NCBI GenBank assembly: GCA_947247005.1
Contig: OX365955.1
Location: 43,255,822-43,319,821, forward strand
Origin: Spisula solida
Taxonomy: Eukaryota; Mollusca; Bivalvia; Venerida; Mactridae
DNA length: 64,000 nucleotides
Direction: 5' to 3'
Shown piece by piece: positions 47,275-60,536 of the stretch (its first letter is position 1; each line of letters opens with the position of its first letter). The notes beneath the pieces are model-generated. The model ran no database searches and was not told the origin of the DNA. It saw nothing but the letters and a program-made list of their open reading frames with translations. A program made the position numbers and the translations under genes.

Positions 47275-49329
47275 ATGACGAGTATACTCCAGACAGTTAA
47301 ATCCTGTATTATAAAGGTAAGCTATAATATTCCAGTCTTTATACTATAGTTCAAGGTTGGTAACTTGCGTATGTAACTGAAGTCTGTTTTCAGTAAAATT
47401 TTGTAACCAATTTAATACTTTATAAGCCTTTAGAGAATTTATCTTTATTTATTATGATTTATGTTAGCTCATCTGAGCACCAAGTATTGAATGTCAGCTA
47501 GTTAGACCTTCCTATGTTCATTGCTATATAAATATTATACATCGACACATTTCACAACGGGTGGTCTCTAAACCAGAGAGAAAGGTAGAAAAAAGACAAG
47601 TAAATGAAAAAACAAGTTTTTCCAACTTATATTAATCACTCTTGACACCTCGTTCCTGATGTTATCCATCGCAACAAGGGAATGAGAGAAGAGAAGCCAG
47701 TTTCCTGTTAATGCTGAGCCTCTAGCCAGGGAATAACTGGTACCATTTTTATTTCGTCTTTGGTATGACACGGCCTAGGATCGAAACCGGTACCACATTT
47801 TGTAACACAAGTGCATTACATGTATATCCAATGTCATGATGTGTTTAAGCAATGTTAGCCTTTACTTTATCATCATGTTTTTCGCAAATATGAAAACCAT
47901 CCCCATGTCTGAGTGGTTATAGCATTCACCTCAGGAGTTGGAATATCAAAAGTTGGAATCCTGGTAGAGGTACTTGTTGATAGGGCCAGTTGGTGAGCCC
48001 CTAGCTGATTAAACAATTGTCACATGTGCCTTAATGACCTGACTGGAGCCTGTCTCTTACACCAAATTGGTTTGGCCCTTGAGCTTTGGATGACTCTTAT
48101 TATAAACACATACATGTATAGTCCAGAGAATTTGACACGACTCTCCAACTTCTATTTGCATAATTTAACAGCTGATGTATTGTCTATATTTATAATCTCG
48201 GTAGTATGTTTTCATAAGCGGGGACTATCACAAAGATGCTCGAGGTGTAATACCAACACAAATCTAAAGGACCGATATTGCACGATTTGCTCGCGGAAAT
48301 TTATATATTCAACGCAAGAACCTTGTAATATATTCATGCATAAAGGTCAGGCTCATGTCAAATTCACTGTGCTATAGCACAGGTATTGTCTGGATTTAAA
48401 TTCTGAGTTTATTCTACCTTTATATCAAATATTTGCAGACGCCAGCTTCAGAACAGGTTGAAGTGGTTACCAAGGATACGCAGTCTTCTGTTGTTGATGA
48501 CCCTGATAATGTGACTGAACATCAAGCACAAGATTTTATATCCAATAAGAAAACAGATGAACAAGCAGGTATACACTCTTTATATTTTATTAAATATATA
48601 ATTTATTTCTAACGAAATAGGATTGGACCACAGGCTTAGCCTATATTAGCCCTCTCCTTAGGAGAGGTACATGTTACAGTTACACTAACATACATTGAGG
48701 TGATTAACCAATGAAAACATGTTTTAGATTGACTTCTAAGCATTGAGTACACAATAACTGGTATTAATACCCCTCCGGCACAACGTGGTAGGACGGTTAA
48801 CTTCTGGCAGACTCGTAGCCACACAGAAGCAGAAGAAATTTGAAAAATAACCAATATAAGCATGCTTTTGAAAGAAACGATAACTCACATATATACCCTA
48901 GAAAATATTTTCCCCGGTGCTCTGCTTTTTTGTCTGTGAAAACAGCCATGGTTATAGGAATGGTCTTCATGGGCTTGACACTTACTTATTTATCGTAGTG
49001 GTCTGAGGTAATGTATGCTCCTCTATGGCCCAAAATATGTCTTGATTTTCATCATTGAAATTGTTAAATTATTCAATTGTTCACCATTTATGAAGAAAAT
49101 GTTGCTTTCATGTTTTACAGAGCAGAAAGCTCCTGCTGGCTTAGTATGGCGGATGTCGAGTGGTCTCGGGTCAGGATTATACAATGTTACCACCGGAGCT
49201 GTTGGATACAGTGTGGGCGGAGTCAAATGGGTTGCGGGGAAGGGTTACGATGCTGGTGCTGCAGTTGCTAGTCATATCAAAGTGCCGGCAATACCAAAAC
49301 TTTCTAAACAAAAGGATAAAAAGGAATAG
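47275..49329 (+). CDS. TMEM263: Small TMEM263-like membrane protein, three coding exons
   Basis: Exons 47275-47316, 48439-48568 and 49121-49329 splice in phase (0, 1) to 126 residues. A further acceptor before 47180 (TTTCTAG) suggests a non-coding upstream exon. Residues 1-57 are polar and acidic. The C-terminal half carries the family's glycine-rich hydrophobic segment (SGLGSGLYNV, TGAVGYSVGGVKWVAGKG), then AAVASHIKVPAIPKL and a Lys/Asp tail (KQKDKKE). This matches the layout of TMEM263 (T-x-GAVG-x3-GGV-x-W-x2-GK and a KKKDK-like tail; human protein 116 residues). The vertebrate protein is linked to growth-hormone receptor signalling; its role here is unknown. The second hydrophobic stretch of the vertebrate protein appears shortened. 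Intron 1 holds a MITE-like element and a SINE-like stretch. Confidence 0.75.
47890..48020 (+). mobile_element. Degenerate tRNA-like SINE head
   Basis: A-box-like TGTCTGAGTGGTTATAGC and B-box-like AGTTGGAATCC at tRNA spacing, with no clean cloverleaf. It lies in intron 1 of the TMEM263-like gene. Confidence 0.4.
48117..48376. mobile_element. MITE-like element, TATAGTYCAGAGAA family, copy 1
   Basis: 260 bp with ends TATAGTCCAGAGAATTTGAC and GTCAAATTCACTGTGCTATA. The body has CACGATTTGCTCGCGGAAAT and ATCTAAAGGACCGATATTGC. It shares ends and body with 62361-62589. Confidence 0.85.
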
Positions 49330-50025
49330 TGTTTGTGATTTTACATACATTGTACAATTATACAGTTTAATTCAAAATGCCATAAAATGTGATCGTCTCG
49401 TTGATGTGACATAAACTCTCAGATATTGCTTAATCATGGATTGGAAATTCTGTGGTGGAATTCTGGTGAAATGGAGGAAAAAGATACAATTTTTCGTTAA
49501 ACCAGATTAGTGTTTGTCTCGGGTGATTGGCCTTTTTTGTTGTTGTTCAATGGTGTTTTTGAATTGATTTTGCTTGTGTTATTTGATCTGTTGATGTACA
49601 TTTAACTCTCGATATAATGACAGTGTTTTTTCAGTGGTATTTTGTCCTTTTATTGGAAATATTGATCTTTTACTGAATTATGTCTCCACATGTAGTGACA
49701 TTTTTTATTTGTGCTGGACAGCTGTCTGCCTGGATAGGGCGATGGATGTCACAGAGTTTTTCAGTACTTGTTCTCCTTAACAATTGGTTGGTTTCAATGA
49801 AAATTAACATGAATACTTTGTAACAAGCCATAGATGGGCATTTTGTCAGGAATGTAAGGTCAGATGAATTTTGCCGGAGTTATGGCCCTTTGTGGATGAC
49901 ATACGTTTTTGTGCCAAAACACCTTCTAGTGGTTGATTGGTTCCTGTGTTACTTGATGCATATCTGTTACTGCAAGTTTGACATTGTCATTACAACGAGA
50001 GTTGACTATATTTGCTCAGAATGTG

Positions 50026-50094
50026 AATAAAACACAGATTTAACTTTTATTATTCTGTCGGTGCTGCAAATTGCAAGGTTGTAATTTTAATAAA
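50026..50094 (+). terminator. Candidate polyadenylation signals of the TMEM263-like gene
   Basis: AATAAA at 50026-50031 and again at 50089-50094, about 700-765 bp after the stop codon. Confidence 0.5.
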
Positions 50095-50128
50095 ACAAGT
50101 TTATGTTATATTGTTTTATATTTAAGTC

Positions 50129-50307
50129 CAGGGGTTCCACTAGCTTCTGAATGTGAAGGGTCATTTTGATACTACCATTTTATAGGCAAACTTCCCATGA
50201 TTTTAAGAGAAAATGACCCTTCAAACCCATTTCTTGAGGGTCAAAATGTGGCTTTTTGGAAATTTCAAGGGTCAAAACCCCTACTCCCGAGTCAAATGTA
50301 ACCCCTG
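50129..50307. mobile_element. hAT-like MITE, CAGGGGTT ends, copy 2
   Basis: 179 bp with ends CAGGGGTTCCAC and TGTAACCCCTG. The body is collinear with 43572-43757. Confidence 0.8.
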
Positions 50308-53254
50308 TGAGTCTTCAAATTTTTGACAAAATAGTACAAGAGTGTCCCTTTAAAACACTGGCTTTTACAGTGGATGGATATTGTTTAATTTTTGTAGCTT
50401 CCTAAAAGCATATAATTGAAACAGTCATTCAATTCCGTGATCATTTAAAAGTAGTTACAATTAGACGCAACAATAATGTATTTGTATTTAAATAATTAAT
50501 TACTAATTAAATAATTAGTAAATAATTGAAGTTTAGCGTACAATGATGTGTTCGGATGGATATATTGTATACAGGTCCAAGTTTTAAGTGCAATAATTGA
50601 TGTATTTCTCTGTTTATATTAATTGAAGTATAATTTAATACAAAAATGTGCTTTTTTTGCGAAAATTGTGTTTTGATGAAAAATGTAAGTGAAAGTTTAG
50701 ATTTGTTACCGGATGCTATCAGTGAAACCTGGTACATGTAGATGATGTACATGAAATATATAAATGCAAGTTAGAGATGAACCTTCCTATTTTAATGAGT
50801 CTTCTGAAATCAGTTATTTTTGTTAAGAATTCCATTTTTTTATTATGAGGATCAAAATAGTCATTTGTCATGAATAAGACATGTATATCTGTTATGTTTC
50901 TTATGCTGTTTGTTCGGTAAGCTAGTACTAGAGTTTCTTTTTAACAAGGTTTTCCATTGGTGCTTATTTGATTGGTGAACTTAGTGGTTGGGAGGGCTTT
51001 TGTGTGTCAGTATGACAAAGTTGTGGTCCTGGATTCAGTTTTACTGGCATTGCGTTAGTTTTCCAAAAGTTTATGTAGTATTCCTAAAGATTTTTTGTGT
51101 AAACATTTGTAAATATCTTTTTAAATGAAGGAAGGAAATTGTCTGCTTGATTTCTTTATGGAAGAGTGCTTACAGTCAATACAATATTGCTTATCACTAT
51201 GTTCAAAGCAAAGTTACAAAAATACTGATTTAAGATTATTTTACCACAATTCTGGTACTGTAAAGTCAATATTTTCTTAGGGAGTAAACTTTAAAACTTG
51301 TACTTTTTACTTTAACAGCAAACTTCAAGTTCAACTCTTCGCAGTATTTGTCAGTAAGACTGTATCAGGGTTGTGTTTTGTTTTTGCTTGACTAAAGTTT
51401 CGACAGAGTTCTGGTTATCCTTTGAAACCTGGTTTTCACAGAATTTGCTTATATTTCATGTTGTTGTTTTTTTGTCGTCTTTGTATGAAGATTGAGCAGT
51501 TAATATTATTTTCTCAAATTCTGAGAATATGGTACATTTTTCACACCATAGGAAAACTAGTGCTCAGAAGCTAGTATGATTTTTTCTGTATTTTATGTAA
51601 CAGTTATAGTTTTAGCCATATGTGAAGTTGTGAACTTGACCTCTATTTTAATTGCATTAAACAAAAAACAGAATTCACCATGTTCATGAATTACGCACTG
51701 ATGTACACATCTATGGCCATAGAATCCATGGAATCGCGTATTATTATATTATGTACATAATACATGATTTATGTTTGTTATATCTCGTTTTATTTGTGTG
51801 TTGATATATATTTTTGTGAAATCCATGTTTCTTGTATCATATACATTATACTATGCAATATCTGTGTCATATTGTTATGTTTATATAGTTAACACTGTAA
51901 ATCCAGACCAGAGAATAAAGGTTAAAGCGAGTTCATATGGAATATTTATTCATGTTAAGACTAAAATACTGTTGATGTATCCCTAAACTGGTCATTTAAA
52001 CCAGGTTCTGAGGTGGCTGTTTCAAGCAGGTGATTGTTTTATAGAGGAATATTTAGTACATAAATGGTTCTCTAGGGGATACAATAAAATTGGCTGTTTA
52101 AGACAGATGGTTATTTAGACAAATAACTGCTTATAACAGGTGGTTGTTTATGACAGGTGTTTGTTTATGACAGGTGTTTGTTTATGACAGGTGTTTGTAT
52201 CAGATAGTAGCACTGATTCAACTGTACATTTGTGTGTGCTATCATTCAGTATCTATTGCCTTTGTTTGTTATAATTTTGATGCCATAATGTTTCTATTGA
52301 AATTCTTTAACTACGCATAAAATGCCTCATACTTGGGACACACCATCCTCAAAATGGTGATTATTTTTGTGTGTTAGGTTTATTGATCTCGATAGATTTT
52401 GCTTTTTGTATTGTTTAAAACTGTATGAAAATCTAACCCTTCATTTAAAACCCTTTATTTTTAGATTATCTTTGAATCAATATACAGTCGGAAGTCAGTA
52501 AAAATTGTGCTGCATTCAAGTGTTTATATGACCTGGCTAGTGATTATAAGGGAGCCAACTGAGCTTGCTTTGTTACTTTTCTATGCAAGGGAGACAACTA
52601 AAAGTAATACATGAATTGGTTCCTTTTATCTTCAATTATTTTAAAATATTTTTTTTATAATTTAGGTCTCACTGATGAACAATATTTCAGTTGTATGGGG
52701 ACCATCCAGTCATGTTTTCATTCTATGACTATTTCAGGTATATAAAATGTATATATCGATACATTGTATACTTTAAATTTGTCTGTCATAATAATTTGCT
52801 GACACTGCATTTCAGATTGCTTTCGTATCATTTCTTCATCTCAAGATGACTGTCTCAAACTATAAATATTATCATAATTATGTTTATGTAACATGTTATG
52901 TGCTGTTCTTGCCGAACATCATCCAATAGTTATCTTTCTTAGATATAGGTTTAGTGCTTTACTAGTATAGAATTAGTAACTGGATCCAGATCAAAACTAG
53001 TTATTTCGACAGTAGTATGTAAAAATAGTTAAAATGCTCACCAAATATTCATGCCACCAAACTGTATCAAATGGCACCTAGATTTAACTATCGTATGGGA
53101 CCTACAGATGATCTGTCTTACTGTCAGTTCTACAAAACTTGTGGCTTTCAGATGTTTGAAGTGAGTAGTCAACTTGCAGTGCAAACTGTGCTGCTGCTAT
53201 ATTTCTTTTCACAATTATTTTTTAGGGAATGTTTGGTTGTACCCCATAATTGAA
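50308..53254. other. AT-rich intergenic region, no gene recognised
   Basis: No supported exon. A short run of TTTATGACAGGTGTTTG repeats occurs at 52138-52198. A splice-flanked segment at 52667-52737 (TTATAATTTAG … TTTCAG, then GTATAT) has no long open frame. Confidence 0.5.
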
Positions 53255-54115
53255 TACAGTTAGATCTCGATACAACGACACTGTTCGTTCCCGATCAAAA
53301 TGTCGTTATAACGAATTTGTCGTTATACTGAATTTCACTAGTGACAGGAATTTTGATTGGGAGATTGTTTCATAAAAATCAATTATTGATTAACATATAA
53401 TTTATTATGTCATAAAATTGTCATAATCAGCAAAATCAGCAGTATGAAATTATCATAATTGCATAAAATAATATTTAAAATAAAATACAATGTTTTGAGA
53501 GATCTCCAAATAACGTGCGTCCGAATTTAAAGATGTCCGGATACTACTACAGTAAACTATAAAATATAACGCTCTAGAGAATAAATTGGTTATTCATTTT
53601 GTTACTAATTATACCCTATCGACTTTAAGAATTGATGAATTAATAAATCATGTCGAGAAATCTCGATTGACATCGTTTATTTCGTGACCCGTACGATTTC
53701 TAAAATACGAATATATGCGATGACTTCGCTTATCCCCCTTGATTACGAATGCGCGAGCCGTATTTCACAAACTGTGATTCGACTGTGAAAGGTTCCACTA
53801 TTATAATGAGAGCAATTAAAATGATTTTCACAAGTGTAATTACATAAATAGGCTCCTTGCTTAGACGGCGACTTTGTGTAAAGCCGATAAATAGTTAAAG
53901 TGTGAAAAACAGTCCCTTGATAGTGTCAGTATATCGAGTATTAATTACTGTGTAAACACTCGATTCGTTCCCATTGTTTTGCTGTCGGTGTCTGTAAGTG
54001 AATATGTCGTTATAACGGATACAATTAACGTTGTATAGAATTCGTCCCCACCATTGGTGTCGTTACAACGAAATTGTCGGTATATCTGATGTCCTGGTAA
54101 CGAGTCCTGACTGTA
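53255..54115. mobile_element. Non-autonomous pogo/Tigger-like element
   Basis: 861 bp with ends TACAGTTAGATCTCGATACA and the complement of AACGAGTCCTGACTGTA. Subterminal TGTCGTTATAACGAA repeats face each other. CAGT…CTCG…ATAACGA ends with flanking TA are characteristic of pogo/Tigger transposons. No transposase frame is left inside. Confidence 0.75.
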
Positions 54116-54218
54116 TTAAGTTGATGCACCTGTTCCTGTGATCTAGAATAATGCATGTGAATACATATGTGAAACCAATATAAGATTTTGCACTAAATAA
54201 TTTCTAAAGAATGCCAAA

Positions 54219-54345
54219 CATAGCCTTTATTTGCCAGTCAGCTTTCTGCTGAAATATGACTGGCATATGAGTGCCTACACCAGTATTTGAAACTGGGTCT
54301 CCAGATTAGACGGCAAGCGTGCTAACCATTGAGCTACGGAGGCAC
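54219..54345 (-). mobile_element. tRNA-derived SINE, family 1, copy 3
   Basis: Minus strand: head GCCTCCGTAGCTCAATGGTT, B box decayed to AGTTTCAAATAC, body TTTCAGCAGAAAGCTGACTG then GCAAATAAAGGCTAT. It is the most diverged of the three copies. Confidence 0.8.
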
Positions 54346-54544
54346 ATCTGATAAGTATTGTAGGTTTCAATTTGAAGATTAAGAAGTAACAATATAGGAC
54401 AGTGTCAATGACTACCAGTAGTATCTATACATCGATGATACTGGAGTGGTGACATAATTATACTCTAGGTCAAATAAATGTTGTTAGGACAATAGGCAGA
54501 GATATAAAATCTGAGTTTATCTTAATTATTTCTAAATTAATGTA

Positions 54545-54668
54545 CACAGTGAACTTTAGCACAATTCAGATATTGTGAATTATAGCACAATTCAGTATAT
54601 TGTGAATTATAGCACAATTCAGTAAAAAGTGAACTATAGCACAATTCAATATACAGTGAACTATAGCA
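54545..54668. repeat. Short tandem repeat, TATAGCACAATTCA units
   Basis: Four or five units of about 25-30 bp (GTGAACTATAGCACAATTCA). Confidence 0.7.
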
Positions 54669-56102
54669 AAATGATAAGTAACAATGGGTGCAGATGGCTG
54701 ATTAATACACCTGAGGTGGACTTCATGTTTACATAAATTATCCAATTGGGACTTGGTTATATTAACTGCTTCAGACAGGTGCTTGCTTAATTTATTAACA
54801 CAACTGCAATGTCTTCGAACAGGTCTGACTGATCTCAACTATTGGGACCATTTTGAAGGAGGTTAACCTTAGTGTTCAAGATTTCTAAAATTAAAAATTG
54901 GGCTTTACAAAATCACAAAGGTTAAAATTTTAAAAGTAATTTCATATGTATGAAAATTACTACACTGAGTTAAAAATTCTATGGGAAATTATTTTTGATA
55001 TGGATATTTTTTATTTTCTAAGATTTACATGTACATTTGATTGTAATAATGTATCAAAGACTGAATTCATAGTGTTATAAATCACCAAATGTATAGAATG
55101 AGTTCCATAAGTGTCGCTTTTTAACTCTCTATTTCATTGATCATTTTGATGCAAGCTATTTTCACTGTATGTATAAGAACACATTTAACATTCATGGTTG
55201 GTTCACGCACATTGTGGCCCTCAACCCTGTTGCTCTTCACCCCTGTGAGAAAACTGAATTTGTTCAGGAATGAGACCTTAAAACAAACAAAATATTTTTT
55301 TCAAAGATGTTTGTTACTGAGTATCAAAACATTGACTCTTTAATTTTCAAGCAAATATAATAGGGGTCTTACAATTCCAGAATAATCAGGAAATTCGGAT
55401 ATGCTGCAGCATAAGAAAGAATGATCTGCAAAAAAATAAAAGTTATTTGGTAAAATGTTCAAATAATTGACAAAGTTACGGTCACTTCAAGTTCCATAAT
55501 CTGACTATTACTAGTAATAATAGAACAATGTTTGAAACCTATTTAAGGTGAAGGAATGTTTGATAATGGCACCCGAAACAGACTTTCAACTCGTTTTCAG
55601 GATTGGGCTTTATGCCTCTGTAGTACCCCTGATATAAGTACATGTATACCACGTTGCTTGTACTGTATACTACAAGAATAAAGTCACATGGTTGAAGTCA
55701 GTTATTTTTGTCCTGTAAGTTATGAATAGTTATGTAGCTGTATGTATAGATTTATAATCAAGTGCCAAATATAATTATTGATCTGTGAGATGCCAAGAAT
55801 ATTTCAATGATGATTTAGAATTGTTTAAGGTGATTTTCAACGTTCATGTTACTTGTATTATAATTATACGTGTGGCTTGACATGTCTGTTTTAAACTCTA
55901 TATCAAATTTATGTGTGAGAGTAGTTTATCTGTATCTGCTAACACATACTATAAGTTAGAATGTTTTCTTGTTAAATCTTGTTTTGTTAATTCAAAAAAT
56001 TTAAAAAATAAATATTGCTGACAACGGTAGATTAAAGAGCCACACACATTTAAAGAGCTGATCATGTTTATCCAATGAAGTGTCAGACCATATGTAAATC
56101 CA

Positions 56103-56512
56103 TTTAAAGAATCAGATCATACTCCTTCATTCTGAAGAGTCAAATCATTTTCATTCATTCTGAAGAGTCAAATCATTCTCCTTCCATTCTGAAGAGTCAA
56201 ATCATATTCCTTCAATCTGAAGAGTCAAATCATTTTCCTTCAATTTGAAGCATCAAATCATTTTCCTTCAATTTGAAGAGTCAAATCATTTTCCTTCAAT
56301 TTGAAGAGTCAAATCATTCTCCTTCATTCTGAAGAGTCAAATCATTTTCTTCAATTTGAAGAGTCAAATCATTTTCCTTCAATTTGAAGAGTCAAATCAT
56401 TCTCCTTCATTCTGAAGAGTCAAATCATTTTCTTCAATTTGAAGAGTCAAATCATTTTTCTTCATTTTGAAGAGTCAAGTCTTGTTCCTTCTTTTGAAGA
56501 GTCAAATCTTGT
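56103..56512. repeat. 28-bp minisatellite (GAAGAGTCAAATCATTTTCC)
   Basis: About 14 units of GAAGAGTCAAATCATTTTCC followed by TTCAATTT or TTCATTCT. The array decays at both ends. Confidence 0.9.
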
Positions 56513-57288
56513 TTTGAAACTCTGTACATGCAAACTTTTTATTGTGGTTATTCTACTTTATGTCAAAACTACTTATTGAATACATACACTCTAGTCATGT
56601 CCATGTGTTACATATTCATGTCTACAAATTGCTTGATGCAGAACAATTTTTGAACTTTTTTGTGTAAATTGTGTTAAAAGGTTCATTCATTTCATATACA
56701 AACATTGACATACTGGAAGAGACATATTGATTTTGTGCACTTGTTCATCTTAACTTTTCAGTCGGATTTCAGTAAAACTTCTCATGAAAATTTTGTGCCA
56801 AGCCTGTTTGAGCATAATTATAGTCAGGAATTTGTAGATTGGATAGTTTGCAAGTGTTATGGCTGTTTTCGAGAGACAAACATTTTTGTGTCAAAAATCC
56901 TTCTAATTGACTTAATGTTTTCATGTTTAATTGTTTTCCCATCAACATTGGTCAGTTTAATTGTGTTTGAAATTTTAAGTAGTTTATCAGTTAGTGTTTG
57001 CTGTATTATATAGAATGATATGTGGTTATGTATTGTTTGTTGACTTTGATGTGTGATATTAAATGATGTGCCTTGTATGCATTGGTATTGAAATTTTGAT
57101 GTTTTCTTGTATATACATACATTGTAGTTTAAAGTATGCCAGAACTTGGGGAGCAAACTCCTTTCTATTCTTAGAAACGAGCTTGTGTAGCTGATGAGGT
57201 GTGGGGTTACCCAAAATAACGTTGTGTAAGTTCTGAGATATGTCTGGTTAGTTCAGCCTGTTGAGTTCTATACTGGCATACCATGACC

Positions 57289-57445
57289 ACAGGAACTTGC
57301 ATAATTTGAAAAAAAAAAAAAAAAAAAAATTGAAAACGAAATCACTAGGCCTACTGTAGAGCCAGTATCAACAAAATATAGATATTTTAATAGATCTACT
57401 GAATTTGTTTTTCATTTTTTTTTCAAAATTATGCAAGTTCCTGTG
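57289..57445. mobile_element. Mini inverted-repeat element, CACAGGAACTTGCA family, copy 2
   Basis: 157 bp with perfect ends CACAGGAACTTGCATAATTT and AAATTATGCAAGTTCCTGTG. The core ACTAGGCCTACTGTA is shared with 33503-33612. It contains a 21-base A run. Confidence 0.85.
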
Positions 57446-57669
57446 CCATGACACAGACCTAGTGTCTATAAACAGAATGCACATAAAACGCAAACTAGAA
57501 TGCTTTCATCAGATCAATATAGATTTTCTTCAATTTGTCTTACATGTAATTTCATTGTTATAAGAAATGAGTTATCAAATGTATTATATTAATCACCTAA
57601 GGATTTTTCTGAAGAATCTCTGCTTTAGTCTTCCACAAAATAATATTTTTTCAACTTCCACATTTTATT

Positions 57670-57900
57670 ATGTCCCCCCCCCCATCTTTGATGAGGGGGT
57701 ATGTTGCTTTGGATTTGTTGGTCGGTCGGTAGACCAAATGGTTTCCGTTCAATAACTTGAGAATGCTTTGCCAAACTGTACATTGCGGTTGGTCAGCAAC
57801 AGTAGATGACTCCCATCAATTTTGAGGTCAGTAGGTCAAAGGTCAAGGTCGATGTGACCTTTAACATCAATGACAATTTGGCTGCAATGGGGGCATACAT
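57670..57900. repeat. Probable dispersed repeat starting TATGTCCCCCCC
   Basis: A non-coding block (TTTGATGAGGGGGTATGTTG … GGTCAAAGGTCAAGGTCGAT) of the style found in bivalve dispersed repeats. One copy only in this window. Confidence 0.4.
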
Positions 57901-59039
57901 GATTTACAAACATCTCATGTTGGGAATATGTAGACCTTTGGTTCATGCACAATGATAATGATTATGTAATTATAGCATTATATGTATGTTATCGTGTATG
58001 AGCCAGAGGCTTATAATTATGTCAAAACTAAAATGTTGAAGTGGAAATGTTAAATTTTAATCTTCATTGTTCTTCTTTGATTGTGAAAAGGTTTTATCAC
58101 CTAATGGCTAATGGCATACAGTAATCATTTGTCTGTCAGTCAGAATCCTTAGTGTTTCAGCCATAAGTTGTCTGTCTAAGTTTTCATAAATGCTCTGTAG
58201 TAAATAAACCTACTTATACATGTATAAATCGATTATTCAGGCCAGTCACTTGTTCACATAACATTGTGTACATAAACATCGCAATTTCTTTTCTAAATGT
58301 CTATTTTAATAAATATTATGTGTATTAGTATGTACCTTAATGAATGAGGTATTGGTTTTCGCTGCCTTTTTCTCCAATTAAAATGTTTTTAAAATAATAA
58401 AAATACAATGTTATGATATTGCAATGTTTGTATACAAGTGACAGACCTGAATAAACAGAATATACATGAATGTGTATATAATTAATAATTGTGCTAGAAG
58501 GCTATTATGTTGAATGCTGAAATTGTTAACTAATAAAATATGTAATATTAACTTTCCAGTATCTGTCATTTTATCCCACCCCATCGAGTAATATTGTAAT
58601 ACCTGATATAGATCCATAAGGGATATTTATGATTAAAACATAGTAAAGTTCACTGATTAAAACACAGTAAAGTTCACAACCTTGTTATATGCAATGTTTG
58701 CCTGTATGTACCAGAATTTTACACGAATGTTGGTATTTCAATGAAACTTAACTATAAAATGTCCGTTCAACTGGCTGTATATATACTCCATTCTCAGCGA
58801 GTTGCCAGTCAGCTGTTAAACTTGACGCCACTGGAAGCCTTAACACATTGGCTTTTGACGCAATTTCGACATTCATGAACTTTTAAATATTTGTGAGACA
58901 TTGTGCACAACCACCACGCTCCGTTTAATTGAGTTTCATATGTTCTATGAAGAACCCAACTCAGTAATAGGAAGAAGAAGACCCACCCTGGTACCCATTC
59001 ATTCACCCAGGAGAATTAAAGCATTGTAAGTTATTCTTG

Positions 59040-59130
59040 CTAGAGAAACTGACCAGTGACACAGATGGCGATTGAACCAGGAGCCTCTCGATCCAAAAGC
59101 GCGCACCTTACACTATCTCTAGACCACTGC
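59040..59130 (-). mobile_element. tRNA-like SINE head
   Basis: Minus strand: A-box-like GAGCAGTGGTCTAGAGATAG and B-box-like CTGGTTCAATCGCC at about tRNA spacing. The acceptor stem does not close, so a functional tRNA is unlikely. Confidence 0.45.
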
Positions 59131-59708
59131 TCCCTAAACATATTGTGAATTCAATGAAATTTCACACACATTTTAAAGCCACATTAGGCCTTAAACGGCT
59201 ATTTTCAAAAAGCAATAACTTCGTAACCTATTTGAAAAGCCATGTATTTTGAGCACTGAAGTTGAAGCCCAAAGGTAGAAAACACAATAAGATGGCAGAA
59301 CAAGAAATACAACCTCCAGTTGGTTTGTTTACAAAATAATGAATCAGGGAAGCAACTCTAGCAAAATAAGTACTTGGTCATCCATACATTTTACTTAAAT
59401 GTGATTTTTGGCATACTATTTCGACAGATATAGTTAACATTCTATCGTCAATGATTGGTCATTTGTGAATAAATCCTTATTCCTTGTAATTAGTCTATTT
59501 ACTGGATGATCGGGGAAAAAAGGTTTTGGGAGAGATAATGCGGCTTTAAGCACAATAAAAGAGTGCAGGGTGGTGTCTGTGTCTCTAGGTCACAGATTGG
59601 ATGATCCACTGTGCGGACACTCAGTACTTATGATAGCAACTACACAGATACAAGTTTGTTATCATGCTTAATACTTGTGATAACAAATGAAACGAAGTAT
59701 AGTCCTGT

Positions 59709-60440
59709 TTTAGCTCACCTGTCACAAAGTAACAGGGTAAGCGTTTGTGATCACTCTTCGCCCTTCCACAATTCGCTTGTGTAGACACTATGTCACAATT
59801 CTTGGTGAAACTTGGTCACAATAACCATTTCAACAAACTCTAGGTCAAGTTGGATATTTGGACATATTGGGTCAAAAACTAGGTCACTATGTCAAATTAT
59901 AGAAAACACATTGTTATGCAATAGAGTCTGTATTTTTCATTGGAACTTCATTGAAAGTGCCATGGTCAGAAAGTCTAGGTGGAACCTAGGTAAAGTTTCA
60001 ATAAGAGTCGCCTGATGTAAAAAAAGAACAAGGTCACTAGGCAAGATAGCATGAAAACATTGAATCTTAGTCAGAAGGTGAAAATGGTCACAATAACCAT
60101 TTCAACAAACTCTAGGTCAAGTTGGATATTTGGACATATTGGGTCAAAAACTAGGTCACTATGTCAAATTATAGAAAACACATTGTTATGCAATAGAGTC
60201 TGTATTTTTCATTGGAACTTCATGGAAAGTGCCATGGTCAGAATGTCTAGTTGGAACCTAGGTCAAGTTTCAATAAGAGTCGCCTGATGTAAATAAAGAA
60301 CAAGGTCACTAGGCAAGATAGCATGAAAACCTCGAATCTTAGTCAGAAGGTGAAAATGATTATTCGGGTCACCATAGAGGTCTGCATGCACTACTTCGAC
60401 AGTTGAGCCACCTAGGATCCTTTTGGCCCCCTTGTTAAAA
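59709..60440 (-). repeat. Dispersed element with two near-identical 240-bp units
   Basis: Reverse-oriented relative of 39361-40326. Its 3' end is here TTTAGCTCACCTGTCACAAA and its 5' end the complement of AAGGGGGCCAAAAGGATCCT. Two internal copies (about 59812-60015 and 60088-60290) are almost identical, so the duplication looks recent. The open frames inside are repeat sequence. Confidence 0.8.
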
Positions 60441-60534
60441 CAAATGACAGAAACTTTGTCATCGGAAATTGTTTTAAAACTGTTGATACTAGCAGCAATA
60501 CTGTTAACTTCCGCCGCAAGTACATAAGTCTCAT

Positions 60535-60536
60535 TA

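Noticed and set aside
47568..47771. 67-codon minus-strand frame in TMEM263-like intron 1
   Set aside because: Reads like decayed repeat sequence; no splice or domain support.
52667..52737. Exon-like segment with acceptor and donor motifs
   Set aside because: No long open frame and no phase partner; could be a non-coding exon but nothing supports it.
59812..60287. Two near-identical plus-strand frames of about 70 codons
   Set aside because: They are duplicate units of a dispersed repeat, not paralogous genes.
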